NCBI GenBank assembly: GCA_019116445.1
Contig: DXBP01000059.1
Coordinates: forward strand, 1-64,000
Direction: 5' to 3'
Source: Candidatus Gemmiger excrementigallinarum
GTDB lineage: Bacteria; Bacillota; Clostridia; Oscillospirales; Ruminococcaceae
Length of the DNA: 64,000 nucleotides
Shown: piece after piece, positions 26,923 through 34,519 of the stretch
How the letters are laid out: the number at the start of each line of letters is the position of its first letter
Numbering within the stretch: the stretch's first letter is position 1
Made by a program: the position numbers and the translations under genes
Notes under the pieces: generated by a model
The model's input: the letters and a program-made list of their open reading frames with translations, nothing else
Databases searched by the model: none
What the model was told of the DNA's origin: nothing

Positions 26923-28116
26923 TTATAAAGTTCGTTGGCAGACCGTCGGCAGCGCCTCGTCCGCCGGCGTTTTGGCGCCTGCAAAAAAGACGCAGGGCGC
27001 CAGCAGCAAAAACGGATCGGCCGAAAGCAGGAACGGCTTGTTTTCCATAAAGATATACAGCGTCAGAGCCACCAGGCACAGTACCTCGGTGGCGTGGCGG
27101 TGCTTGGCCAGCCGCCACAACAGCAACAGGAAGAAAACCGCCACCAGAATTGCCCCCAGGTACCCTTTGTTCATGGGCACCGCCAGGAACGCATTGTCTA
27201 TGGCGTGGTGTTCATCGCCATCGGTAGGCAGGCCGCCCAGCAGCGAAAGATCCGAACCCCAGAAAACGTTGTGCCAGATTTCGAACCGCCCCGAAAGGAA
27301 GATGCTCAACAACAGCAACGCCATGCGCTCATACGGCCATTCCGGATTGTAAACATAGCCGGCATACAGGCTGAATGCCGCCAGCCCGATGGGCAAGGCG
27401 ATGGCCAGTGCATACCAGATCTTGTTGTCGAACAGCCGGGGTAAAAAGCGCTGCACGGCAAACAACACCAGCAGCGCGGCCATGGCGCCGGCCGCTCCGC
27501 GACTGCCCGGTACTTTATAGGTAAAAACAAACAGAGCAGCAAGCCCGGTCCAGTCGAACCAGCGCATCCGGTCGTGGCGCAGCCAGGCCCAGGCAAAGAA
27601 TACGCCCACCAGCCGGGCGCCGAAGCCGTTGTAATGTCCGTAACCGAAATCCCAGTTGCGGCAGTAGAAATTGTAGGGCATCAGCGGAGTGGCAAAGTGC
27701 AGCAGCTGCACAAAGATCAGTCCGGCCACGGCGGTGATCAGGTAGACCCGCAGCGCACGGTGCAGGTCGATGTCTTTGGCCCCCAGGCCTACCAGCGCTG
27801 CCAGAAAAAACCAGACATCATCCCCGTACCAGGCGGCAAATGCGGTATAACAGAGTACCAGCCCGGCCAGAACCGGCTGCCACCGCCGTTCGTAGTCGGT
27901 CAGCAGCAGGACCTTCGCGCCCAAAAGCAGTACCGCGCCGCCGGTCAGTGCCAGCCTGGCCAGGTGGCTGAGGGTGGGGAGTGTGGATTGAATATTGGAA
28001 CTGAACACCTCGGACAGAATCAGCAGCAAAGCCAGTGCTGCGCAGAAAACGTGCTGCGCCAGGGCCTGCCGCCGTGCCTGGCCGGGGTCCAGCAACTTCC
28101 AGTGTTGCAACAGCAT
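26923..28116 (-). CDS. Multi-pass membrane protein, O-antigen ligase/polymerase-like
   Basis: The 397-residue protein has about ten hydrophobic segments and a larger outside loop containing RFEIWHNVFWGSDLSLLGG and DEHHAIDNAFLAVPMNKG. The layout resembles Wzy polymerases and WaaL ligases, which join glycan units on the outer face of the membrane; Arg and His residues in such loops are used by that family. AAAGGG precedes ATG 28116; the frame is open 52 codons further upstream across the promoter. No glycosyltransferase or other capsule gene is adjacent, so the assignment rests on topology and this loop only. Confidence 0.6.
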   Translation of the reverse strand: MLLQHWKLLDPGQARRQALAQHVFCAALALLLILSEVFSSNIQSTLPTLSHLARLALTGGAVLLLGAKVLLLTDYERRWQPVLAGLVLCYTAFAAWYGDDVWFFLAALVGLGAKDIDLHRALRVYLITAVAGLIFVQLLHFATPLMPYNFYCRNWDFGYGHYNGFGARLVGVFFAWAWLRHDRMRWFDWTGLAALFVFTYKVPGSRGAAGAMAALLVLFAVQRFLPRLFDNKIWYALAIALPIGLAAFSLYAGYVYNPEWPYERMALLLLSIFLSGRFEIWHNVFWGSDLSLLGGLPTDGDEHHAIDNAFLAVPMNKGYLGAILVAVFFLLLLWRLAKHRHATEVLCLVALTLYIFMENKPFLLSADPFLLLAPCVFFAGAKTPADEALPTVCQRTL

Positions 28117-28146
28117 ACAAGAATACCCTTTCTTTGGAATGGGCCT

Positions 28147-28175
28147 ATTATAGCATAAAAATGCCGGCACGAAAA
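28147..28175 (-). promoter_or_regulatory. Promoter of the polymerase-like membrane gene
   Basis: On the minus strand an extended -10 TGCTATAAT (hexamer at 28147-28152) has a weak -35 TTTTCG (28170-28175) 17 nt upstream. Confidence 0.65.
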
Positions 28176-28293
28176 CACCCCGCCGGAAGGACTGTAAAAT
28201 CCTGGCGGCAAAGTCGTACTTTTTTCGGCGGCTTTGGTGCAAATTCCACAACTTTCCCCATCCGCGGTGCAAGAAAGATTTTCGTGAAAACTT

Positions 28294-28322
28294 TTGTGTT
28301 TTGTCCGCGAATGTGGTACAAT
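28294..28322 (+). promoter_or_regulatory. IMP dehydrogenase gene promoter
   Basis: TTGTGT (28294-28299) and TACAAT (28317-28322) are 17 nt apart. No purine riboswitch or PurR-type repeat was seen in the 72-nt leader. Confidence 0.65.
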
Positions 28323-28394
28323 CTTTCTAATCACATAATATCAATGGCAAGAAGCAATTGATCGTTTAAATCAGGAAGTCAGGAGAGTGCATTT

Positions 28395-29900
28395 ATGGCG
28401 TATTATTTTTCTGAACCGTCCCGTACTTTTGGTGAATATCTGCTCGTTCCCGGCTATTCTTCTTCCGAGTGCGTGCCTACGGCCGTCAGCCTCAAGACCC
28501 CGCTGGTAAAGTACCGCAAGGGTGAGGAAGAATGCCCCTTGGAAATGAATATCCCCATGGTTTCGGCTATCATGCAGTCGGTGTCCGGCGAAAAGCTGGC
28601 CATTGCGCTGGCCAAACAGGGCGGCGTTTCTTTCATTTATGGTTCTCAGACCATTGAGCAGGAAGCGGATATGGTGCGCCGCGTCAAGGCTTACAAAAAG
28701 GGCTTTGTCACTTCCGACTCCAACCTCCCGCCGGAGGCTACCCTGGGTGATGTGCTGGACCTCAAGACCCGCACCGGTCACTCCACGGTGGCCATCACCG
28801 ATGACGGCACGGCCCACGGCAAACTGCTGGGCATCGTGGCTTCCCGCGATTACCGTCTGTCCCGCATGACTCATGACCTGAAGGTCACCGAGTTCATGAC
28901 CCCGCTGGATATGCTGGTTACGGCACCGGCCACCACCAGCCTGCATGACTGCAACGACATCATCTGGGACAATAAGATCAACTCTCTGCCCCTGGTGGAT
29001 GAGGAAGGCCATCTGCAGTATATGGTTTTCCGTAAGGACTACGACTCCCACAAGGAGAACGTGAACGAACTGCTGGACGCCAACAAGAGCTATGTGGTGG
29101 GCGCCGGCATCAACACCCGTGACTTTGCCGAGCGTGTTCCCGCGCTGGTTGAGGCCGGTGTGGATGTGCTCTGCATCGACTCCTCCGAAGGCTTCAGCGA
29201 GTGGCAGTCCCGCACCATTTCCTGGATTCGGGAACATTACGGCGACAAGGTAAAGGTCGGCGCCGGCAACGTTGTGGACCGTGACGGCTTTATGTTCCTG
29301 GCCAAGGCCGGGGCCGACTTCGTCAAGATCGGTATCGGCGGCGGTTCCATCTGCATTACCCGTGAAACCAAGGGCATCGGCCGCGGCCAGGCTACGGCAG
29401 TCATCGAGGTTGCCAAGGCCCGCGACGAATACTACAAGGAAACCGGTATCTATGTGCCCATCTGCTCCGATGGCGGCATTGTGCAGGATTACCACATTAC
29501 CCTGGCGCTGGCTATGGGTGCGGACTTTGTCATGCTGGGGCGTTATTTTGCCCGCTTTGATGAATCTCCCACGAACAAGCTGCGCGTCGGCGGCAACTAC
29601 GTCAAGGAGTACTGGGGCGAAGGTTCCAACCGTGCCCGCAACTGGCAGCGTTATGACCTGGGCGGCGCCCAGAAGCTGAGCTTTGAGGAGGGCGTTGACT
29701 CGTACGTGCCTTACGCCGGTCCTCTGGCGGATGGTGTGCAGACCACGCTGTACAAGGTGCGCTCCACCATGTGCAACTGCGGCGCACTCTCCATTCCCGA
29801 ACTGCAGGAGAAGGCCCGCCTGACGGTGGTTTCCTCCACCTCTATTGTGGAAGGCGGCAGCCATGACGTAATCCTGAAGAACAACGTGCAGAACAGCTAA
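28395..29900 (+). CDS. guaB: IMP dehydrogenase, Tritrichomonas-like type
   Basis: IMPDH oxidises IMP to XMP with NAD+, the committed step to GMP. The 501-residue protein has a barrel interrupted by two CBS motifs (about residues 120-235), the catalytic Cys in [20 protein letters not shown], and the flap [19 protein letters not shown]. From memory these segments agree closely with IMPDH of the protozoan Tritrichomonas foetus, including the GGG before the catalytic SICIT, and less well with Bacillus or E. coli GuaB (GIGPGSICTTR). CAGGAGAGTG precedes the ATG. It is a single-gene unit with its own promoter and terminator. Confidence 0.95.
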   Translation: MAYYFSEPSRTFGEYLLVPGYSSSECVPTAVSLKTPLVKYRKGEEECPLEMNIPMVSAIMQSVSGEKLAIALAKQGGVSFIYGSQTIEQEADMVRRVKAYKKGFVTSDSNLPPEATLGDVLDLKTRTGHSTVAITDDGTAHGKLLGIVASRDYRLSRMTHDLKVTEFMTPLDMLVTAPATTSLHDCNDIIWDNKINSLPLVDEEGHLQYMVFRKDYDSHKENVNELLDANKSYVVGAGINTRDFAERVPALVEAGVDVLCIDSSEGFSEWQSRTISWIREHYGDKVKVGAGNVVDRDGFMFLAKAGADFVKIGIGGGSICITRETKGIGRGQATAVIEVAKARDEYYKETGIYVPICSDGGIVQDYHITLALAMGADFVMLGRYFARFDESPTNKLRVGGNYVKEYWGEGSNRARNWQRYDLGGAQKLSFEEGVDSYVPYAGPLADGVQTTLYKVRSTMCNCGALSIPELQEKARLTVVSSTSIVEGGSHDVILKNNVQNS

Positions 29901-29917
29901 AAATATAAGAAACATCA

Positions 29918-29952
29918 CAGGGCCTTTCCCCAGGGAAAGGCTCTGTTTTTTG
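29918..29952 (+). terminator. IMP dehydrogenase gene terminator
   Basis: A 13-bp stem with one G-U pair (29918-29930 with 29933-29945) is followed by six T. Confidence 0.9.
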
Positions 29953-29973
29953 TTTGGGGGCGCGGAAAAGGTG

Positions 29974-30012
29974 CATAAAGATTTTGTAAAAATGACATAA
30001 AGATTTTGTTAA
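29974..30012 (-). promoter_or_regulatory. Four 11-bp-phased direct repeats, PhoP-box-like
   Basis: Read on the minus strand, hexamers TTAACA (30007-30012), TTTATG (29996-30001), TTTACA (29985-29990) and TTTATG (29974-29979) recur with an exact 11-bp period. This is the spacing and nearly the sequence of PhoP boxes in Bacillus (TT[A/T/C]A[C/T]A with N5 spacers). The block ends about 20 bp upstream of the trkA -35. The binding protein is unknown. Confidence 0.6.
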
Positions 30013-30031
30013 GATTTAAGGGAAATTTCTA

Positions 30032-30059
30032 TTGCTTTTTCCCCTTACTTTGCTATAAT
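30032..30059 (+). promoter_or_regulatory. trkA-trkH promoter
   Basis: TTGCTT (30032-30037) and an extended -10 TGCTATAAT (hexamer 30054-30059) are 16 nt apart. A possible hairpin CTGTGCC/GGCACAG lies in the 75-nt leader. Confidence 0.8.
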
Positions 30060-30140
30060 GAACTTTATATTGTAGAAATCTGTGCCTGGGGGTTGTTTTA
30101 TGGCACAGGGTGAAGGAACAACATAAGAAGGAGTATTGTT

Positions 30141-31505
30141 ATGAGAATCGTGGTTGTCGGCCTGGGTAAGGTCGGCCGTGCCCTGGCGGCGCAGCTTGCC
30201 GGCGAGGGTCACGATCTTGTCGTCATCGATCAGAATGCCGAGATCATCGACAATATCGTCAATATCTACGATGTGCGCGGTGTGGCCGGGAACGGCGGCT
30301 GCTATGGTGTGCAGAAAGAGGCTTTTGAGGAAGGGGCGGATCTGCTGATTGCCACCACCTCCAGTGATGAGATCAACATTCTTTCCTGCCTGGTGGCCAA
30401 AAAGATCGGTACACCTCATACCATTGCCCGTATCCGGAACCCCGAATATGCCAAGCAGCTGCGCTTTATGCGCGGTGAACTGGGATTGTCCATGGTCATC
30501 AATCCTGAGCAGGCGACAGCGCGGGAAATTGCCCGCGTGCTGCGTTTCCCCAGCGCCATCAAGCGCGAACAGTTCTGCCGCCAGCGTTTTGAGCTGGTGG
30601 AGTACCGTATCGGGCGGGATAACCCGCTGGTAGGGATGCCGCTGACGGATCTGTACCGCAACATCCGCGTCAAAATTCTGATCTGCGCGGTGGCCCGCGG
30701 GCAGGAAACCATCATTCCTTCCGGTTCCTTTGAATTGCAGGAAGGGGATAAGATCTATCTGACGGCTTCGCCGCGGGATCTGGAAACCTTCTTCCGCAAG
30801 CTGAATCTGTTCAAGGAGCGCGCCAACAATATTATGATCGTGGGCGCCGGCCGCATGACCTACTACCTGGTCCGGGAGCTGCAGGATATGCAGAAGCGGA
30901 TGACAGTCATCGACAACAATCTGGCCCGCTGCCAGGAGATGAGCGAAAAGTTCCCCGGTGTGCTGGTGATTCACGGCGACGGTGCCGACAGCGAGCTGCT
31001 CAGCGAGGAGCGCATCCATGAGATGGACGCCTTTGTGGCCCTGACCGGCATGGATGAAACCAATATCATCCTGGCGATGTATGCCTCCCAGTTCAATTCC
31101 TGCAAGGTCGTGGCCAAAATCAACCGCCCTTCTTTTGCGGACCTGGCTACGGCCAACAATCTGGTGGACAGCGTGGTTTCCACGGCGGCTGTCACCAGTG
31201 AAGCCATCGCCCGGTATGTCCGCGCCATGCAGAACAGCATCGACTCCGACAATATCAAGACACTGCATCGCCTGGTGGGCGGCCGTGTCGAGGCGCTGGA
31301 ATTCAATGTAGGACCGGGCACGCCGTTTATCGGCAGGCCCCTCAAGGATCTGCGCCTGAAAGACGGTTTGCTCATCGTGGGGATCGTGCGGCGCAACGGC
31401 CAGACGGTCATTCCCTCCGGTGATGATGCACTTTCCGAGGGGGATGATGTTGTGGTAGTCACCACCGACACAACGCTGCACGCCCTGCGCGACATTGTAA
31501 AGTGA
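30141..31505 (+). CDS. trkA: Trk potassium uptake regulator TrkA (double RCK/NAD-binding)
   Basis: TrkA is the cytosolic gating ring of the Trk/Ktr potassium transporter. The 454-residue protein contains two RCK units, each with a Rossmann NAD-binding half (MRIVVVGLGKVGRALA at residue 1; NIMIVGAGRMTYYLV near 231) and a TrkA-C half (RIGRDNPLVGMPLTDL near 155; PGTPFIGRPLKDLRL near 392). The double-length form is that of TrkA, not single-unit KtrA. AGAAGGAG precedes the ATG. trkH follows after 10 nt. Confidence 0.95.
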   Translation: MRIVVVGLGKVGRALAAQLAGEGHDLVVIDQNAEIIDNIVNIYDVRGVAGNGGCYGVQKEAFEEGADLLIATTSSDEINILSCLVAKKIGTPHTIARIRNPEYAKQLRFMRGELGLSMVINPEQATAREIARVLRFPSAIKREQFCRQRFELVEYRIGRDNPLVGMPLTDLYRNIRVKILICAVARGQETIIPSGSFELQEGDKIYLTASPRDLETFFRKLNLFKERANNIMIVGAGRMTYYLVRELQDMQKRMTVIDNNLARCQEMSEKFPGVLVIHGDGADSELLSEERIHEMDAFVALTGMDETNIILAMYASQFNSCKVVAKINRPSFADLATANNLVDSVVSTAAVTSEAIARYVRAMQNSIDSDNIKTLHRLVGGRVEALEFNVGPGTPFIGRPLKDLRLKDGLLIVGIVRRNGQTVIPSGDDALSEGDDVVVVTTDTTLHALRDIVK

Positions 31506-31515
31506 GGCGCCGGGC

Positions 31516-32982
31516 ATGAACTATAAAATGGTAGGTTTTGTGCTGGGGCGCATTTTCTGGATCGAAGCGGTGCTGATGCTTTGTCCCATGGCCTGTTCTG
31601 CAATCTACGGCGAATGGAACATTGTGCTGGCCTTCTTGTGGCCGGCGCTGGGGCTTACACTGCTGGGGGTGCTGCTCAGTCACCGTCAGCCGCGTGATAC
31701 CACCATCTATGCCCGGGACGGCCTGGTTATTGTGGCGCTGGTCTGGGTACTGATGTCTGTATTTGGCGCGCTGCCCTTTATGATCTCGGGGGAGATCCCG
31801 TCTTTCTTTGATGCTTTTTTTGAGATGGTATCCGGTTTTACCACCACCGGCTCCACGATCCTGACCGATGTGGAATCCATGAGCAAGGGCCTTCTGTTCT
31901 GGCGCAGTTTTTCCCACTGGATCGGCGGTATGGGCGTTCTGGTGTTTGCCATGGCCATCCTGCCCATGACCGACGGCCGGGCCATGCACCTGATGCGTGC
32001 CGAGGTGCCGGGACCGACGGTGGGCAAAATTTCCAGCAAGCTGCGGGACAGTGCCAAGATTTTGTATGAGATTTACTTCGTGCTTACCGTGGTGGAGGTT
32101 GCCATCCTGTGTGCCGGCGGGATGCCGCTTTACGATGCGCTGATCCACGCTTTCGGTACCGCTGGCACCGGCGGCTTCAGCAACAAGGCGCTCAGCGTGG
32201 GGGCCTACAACAATCCTTTCTTTGAAATCGTCATCGGCATCTTCATGCTGCTGTTCGGTATCAACTTCAATCTGTATTATTTTATTCTGCTGCGGCATTT
32301 CCGGGAGGCATTCCGCTCTGAAGAACTGCGGGTCTATCTGGGGATCGTGGCATTTTCAACGATCACCATTACCATCAACATCGCCAGCCTGTACGATAAT
32401 GTGGGGACGGCGTTGCGCACGGCGTTTTTCCAGGTGGCGTCCATCGTCACGACCACCGGTTATGCCACCGCGGATTTCAACCTCTGGCCCAATTATTCCC
32501 GTGCGGTGCTGGTGCTGCTGACCTTTATGGGCGCCTGCGCCGGTTCCACTGCCGGCGGGCTGAAGGTGTCGCGCATCATCATTTTCGTCAAGGCTGCCAA
32601 ACAGGACCTGAACAAGATGCTGCACAGCCACGCCATCACCTCCATCCGGTTTGAAGGCAAACCCCTGGACGAAAAGACGCTGCGGGGCGTGCACAATTAC
32701 TTCAATATATATATGTTGCTGTTCTCGGTTTCGGTGTTGCTTGTGGCCATTGATGGGTTTGATCTGATCACCACATTCACAGCGGTGGCCACCTGCTTCA
32801 ATAACGTGGGCCCGGGCCTGGAACTGGTGGGCCCCATGGGCTCGTTTGCCCATTTCTCCGACCCCGTCAAGCTGCTGCTCTCCTTTGATATGCTGGCGGG
32901 ACGGCTGGAACTCTATCCGATTCTGGCTCTGTTCTCGCCGCGGCTCTGGCGCAAGCGTTCGACGCACATCGCGCCGGCATAA
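31516..32982 (+). CDS. trkH: Trk potassium uptake channel subunit TrkH
   Basis: TrkH forms the K+ path through the membrane. The 488-residue protein repeats the membrane-pore-membrane unit four times; the filter segments can be seen as VSGFTTTGSTIL, FGTAGTGGFS, ASIVTTTGYATAD and TCFNNVGPGLE. Each has the glycine needed for K+ selection. The ATG lies 10 nt after the trkA stop within GGCGCCGGGC, a weak ribosome-binding site, suggesting coupling to trkA. The stop TAA overlaps an ATG at 32982 by one base. Confidence 0.95.
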   Translation: MNYKMVGFVLGRIFWIEAVLMLCPMACSAIYGEWNIVLAFLWPALGLTLLGVLLSHRQPRDTTIYARDGLVIVALVWVLMSVFGALPFMISGEIPSFFDAFFEMVSGFTTTGSTILTDVESMSKGLLFWRSFSHWIGGMGVLVFAMAILPMTDGRAMHLMRAEVPGPTVGKISSKLRDSAKILYEIYFVLTVVEVAILCAGGMPLYDALIHAFGTAGTGGFSNKALSVGAYNNPFFEIVIGIFMLLFGINFNLYYFILLRHFREAFRSEELRVYLGIVAFSTITITINIASLYDNVGTALRTAFFQVASIVTTTGYATADFNLWPNYSRAVLVLLTFMGACAGSTAGGLKVSRIIIFVKAAKQDLNKMLHSHAITSIRFEGKPLDEKTLRGVHNYFNIYMLLFSVSVLLVAIDGFDLITTFTAVATCFNNVGPGLELVGPMGSFAHFSDPVKLLLSFDMLAGRLELYPILALFSPRLWRKRSTHIAPA

Positions 32983-32992
32983 TGCTGAAAAC

Positions 32993-33031
32993 ACACCCTG
33001 TCTTTCCTGGTGAAAGGCAGGGTGTTATTTT
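32993..33031 (+). terminator. trkAH terminator
   Basis: A 14-bp stem with one mismatch (32993-33006 with 33012-33025) is followed by TTATTTTG. Confidence 0.8.
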
Positions 33032-33056
33032 GTCCACCCGGCGCATAGGTTATAGC
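33028..33056 (+). promoter_or_regulatory. Weak promoter for the deacetylase gene
   Basis: TTTTGT (33028-33033) and TATAGC (33051-33056) are 17 nt apart. Transcription would start near 33062, directly before the GGGAGGGG at 33067-33074. Confidence 0.4.
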
Positions 33057-33080
33057 AAAACGCCAAGGGAGGGGAGTACC

Positions 33081-33899
33081 ATTCGCTACAATCGCCGACA
33101 GGAGGAACTGCGCCAGAATGTACTTGCCTGGGCAGTGCTGGGGCTGCTGCTTGCCATTCTGGCTGCGGTGATCCACTTGCTGTATCATCAGGAATTTGCT
33201 GATGCCGATATCCCCAACGATTGCTTTGCCGTGGCAGCCGCAACGGGAGAAACGGCCGTTCCCAAACTGGTGTGCCTGACCTTTGACGACGGCCCCAGTC
33301 CGAACACCCAGCCGATTCTGGAAATTCTGGCGCAGGAGAAAGTCCCGGCCACCTTTTTTGTCTGTGCGCAGGACATCAACCGAGAGTACCTGCCGCTGGT
33401 ACGCACTATCGCCCAGCAGGGGCATCAGGTGGCGATGCACAGTGCCACCCACCGGTATGCCAAAATCTATCAGAGCCCGGATGCCTTCTGGCAGGACATC
33501 AAGACGCTGCGGCAGGCGCTGGAACCCTATATTTCGCTGGACACGCTGACCTGGCTGCGGTTTCCCGGCGGCAGTACCAATACGGTCAGCCATAAATATG
33601 GGGGCAGTAGTATCATGAAAGAGCTGAAAGCCCAGACTGAAGAGAAGGGCTGGCACTGGATCGACTGGAATGTCTGCGGCGAGGATGCCACCGCCGCCCA
33701 TCCGGATGCAGACGGCATCCTGCGCAACATCCAGGAGGATGCCAGGGATCTTTCTACCTGTGTGGTTCTGCTGCACGATACCAAAGCCACCGGACAGACG
33801 GTGCAAGCGCTGCCGCAAATCATTGGCTGGTTCCGGGAAGAGGGCTATACTTTTTGCACGGTAGAACAATTGGCGGAATTGCAAACCACCGGGGAATAG
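33081..33899 (+). CDS. Membrane-anchored polysaccharide deacetylase
   Basis: The protein has one N-terminal membrane helix (about 15-35) and a NodB-type deacetylase domain: TFDDGPSP with the metal Asp, MHSATH (His120, His124) for the metal site, RFPGGSTN, and HDTKATGQT at the C-terminal His. It probably removes acetyl groups from peptidoglycan or another cell-wall glycan. The start is uncertain. ATT at 33081 has the best ribosome-binding site (GGGAGG, 8 nt spacing) and gives 272 residues with a short basic N terminus; in-frame TTG at 33030 and ATG at 32982 fall in the trkAH terminator region. Length from ATG 32982 would be 305 residues. Confidence 0.9.
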   Translation: MRYNRRQEELRQNVLAWAVLGLLLAILAAVIHLLYHQEFADADIPNDCFAVAAATGETAVPKLVCLTFDDGPSPNTQPILEILAQEKVPATFFVCAQDINREYLPLVRTIAQQGHQVAMHSATHRYAKIYQSPDAFWQDIKTLRQALEPYISLDTLTWLRFPGGSTNTVSHKYGGSSIMKELKAQTEEKGWHWIDWNVCGEDATAAHPDADGILRNIQEDARDLSTCVVLLHDTKATGQTVQALPQIIGWFREEGYTFCTVEQLAELQTTGE

Positions 33900-33907
33900 G
33901 GTATAAT
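33879..33907 (+). promoter_or_regulatory. Promoter of the small membrane protein gene
   Basis: TTGCAA (33879-33884) and TATAAT (33902-33907) are 17 nt apart. The -35 lies inside the end of the deacetylase gene. Confidence 0.8.
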
Positions 33908-33932
33908 AGCTGCGAAAGCAGGTGAACCCCAA

Positions 33933-34472
33933 ATGCGCAAAACCGAAAGCCAGAAAATTGCCCTCTGCGGTGTGTTGGGGGCGCTTTCGGTCGTATTGTT
34001 GCTGCTGGGGGCTGCTTTGCAGATCGGTACCTACGCAGCGCCGATGCTGGCTTCCTTTTTGCTGGTGCCGGTGCTGGAAGAATACGGCTCCCGCTACGCG
34101 CTGCTGCTGTATGCAGCAACGGCGATCCTGGCCGTGCTGGTGGTGCCGGAAACAGAACTGGCGCTGTTTTATGCACTGGTTATCGGGTATTATCCCGTTT
34201 TGCGCTATGCTTTGCGCAAGATAAAACCGACGCTGCTGCGCTGGGCCATCAAATTTGAGGTGTTCAATACGGCAACGGTACTGGTCTACCTTTTGCTGTT
34301 CGCGCTGCTGGGGCCGGCTATATGGCAGGAACTCACAGCCGATGGCACGGGTATGCTGGTTGTGTTGCTGGCACTGGGCAACCTTTCCTTCTTTTTGTGT
34401 GACCGCGCGCTGGGGGCCGTGACCCGGTATTACCGGCTGGTCCTTCGCAGGCGTCTGAAACACTTTTTTTGA
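33933..34472 (+). CDS. Small multi-pass membrane protein, ECF S-component-like
   Basis: The 179-residue protein has about five or six hydrophobic segments with a short basic N terminus (MRKTESQKIALCGVLGALSVVL). The first segment and the alpha-helical layout are reminiscent of substrate-binding S components of ECF transporters, which have six helices and a similar length, but no ligand-specific motif is recognised. Its own promoter lies upstream. The ribosome-binding site AGCAGGTG is moderate. It ends 47 nt before the amylase gene. A transport role is inference from topology only. Confidence 0.6.
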   Translation: MRKTESQKIALCGVLGALSVVLLLLGAALQIGTYAAPMLASFLLVPVLEEYGSRYALLLYAATAILAVLVVPETELALFYALVIGYYPVLRYALRKIKPTLLRWAIKFEVFNTATVLVYLLLFALLGPAIWQELTADGTGMLVVLLALGNLSFFLCDRALGAVTRYYRLVLRRRLKHFF

Positions 34473-34519
34473 CGGTACGGCGGGGCAAATGCCCGCTGAA
34501 AATATTAGGAGGACAAACT

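Noticed and set aside
28323-28394. Purine riboswitch or PurR box before the IMP dehydrogenase gene
   Set aside because: The leader is 72 nt, AT-rich and lacks the three-way junction pattern and any CGAA-type PurR repeat.
29953-30140. c-di-AMP (ydaO) riboswitch upstream of trkA
   Set aside because: The leader after the predicted start is only about 75 nt and holds one short hairpin; none of the conserved ydaO segments was found.
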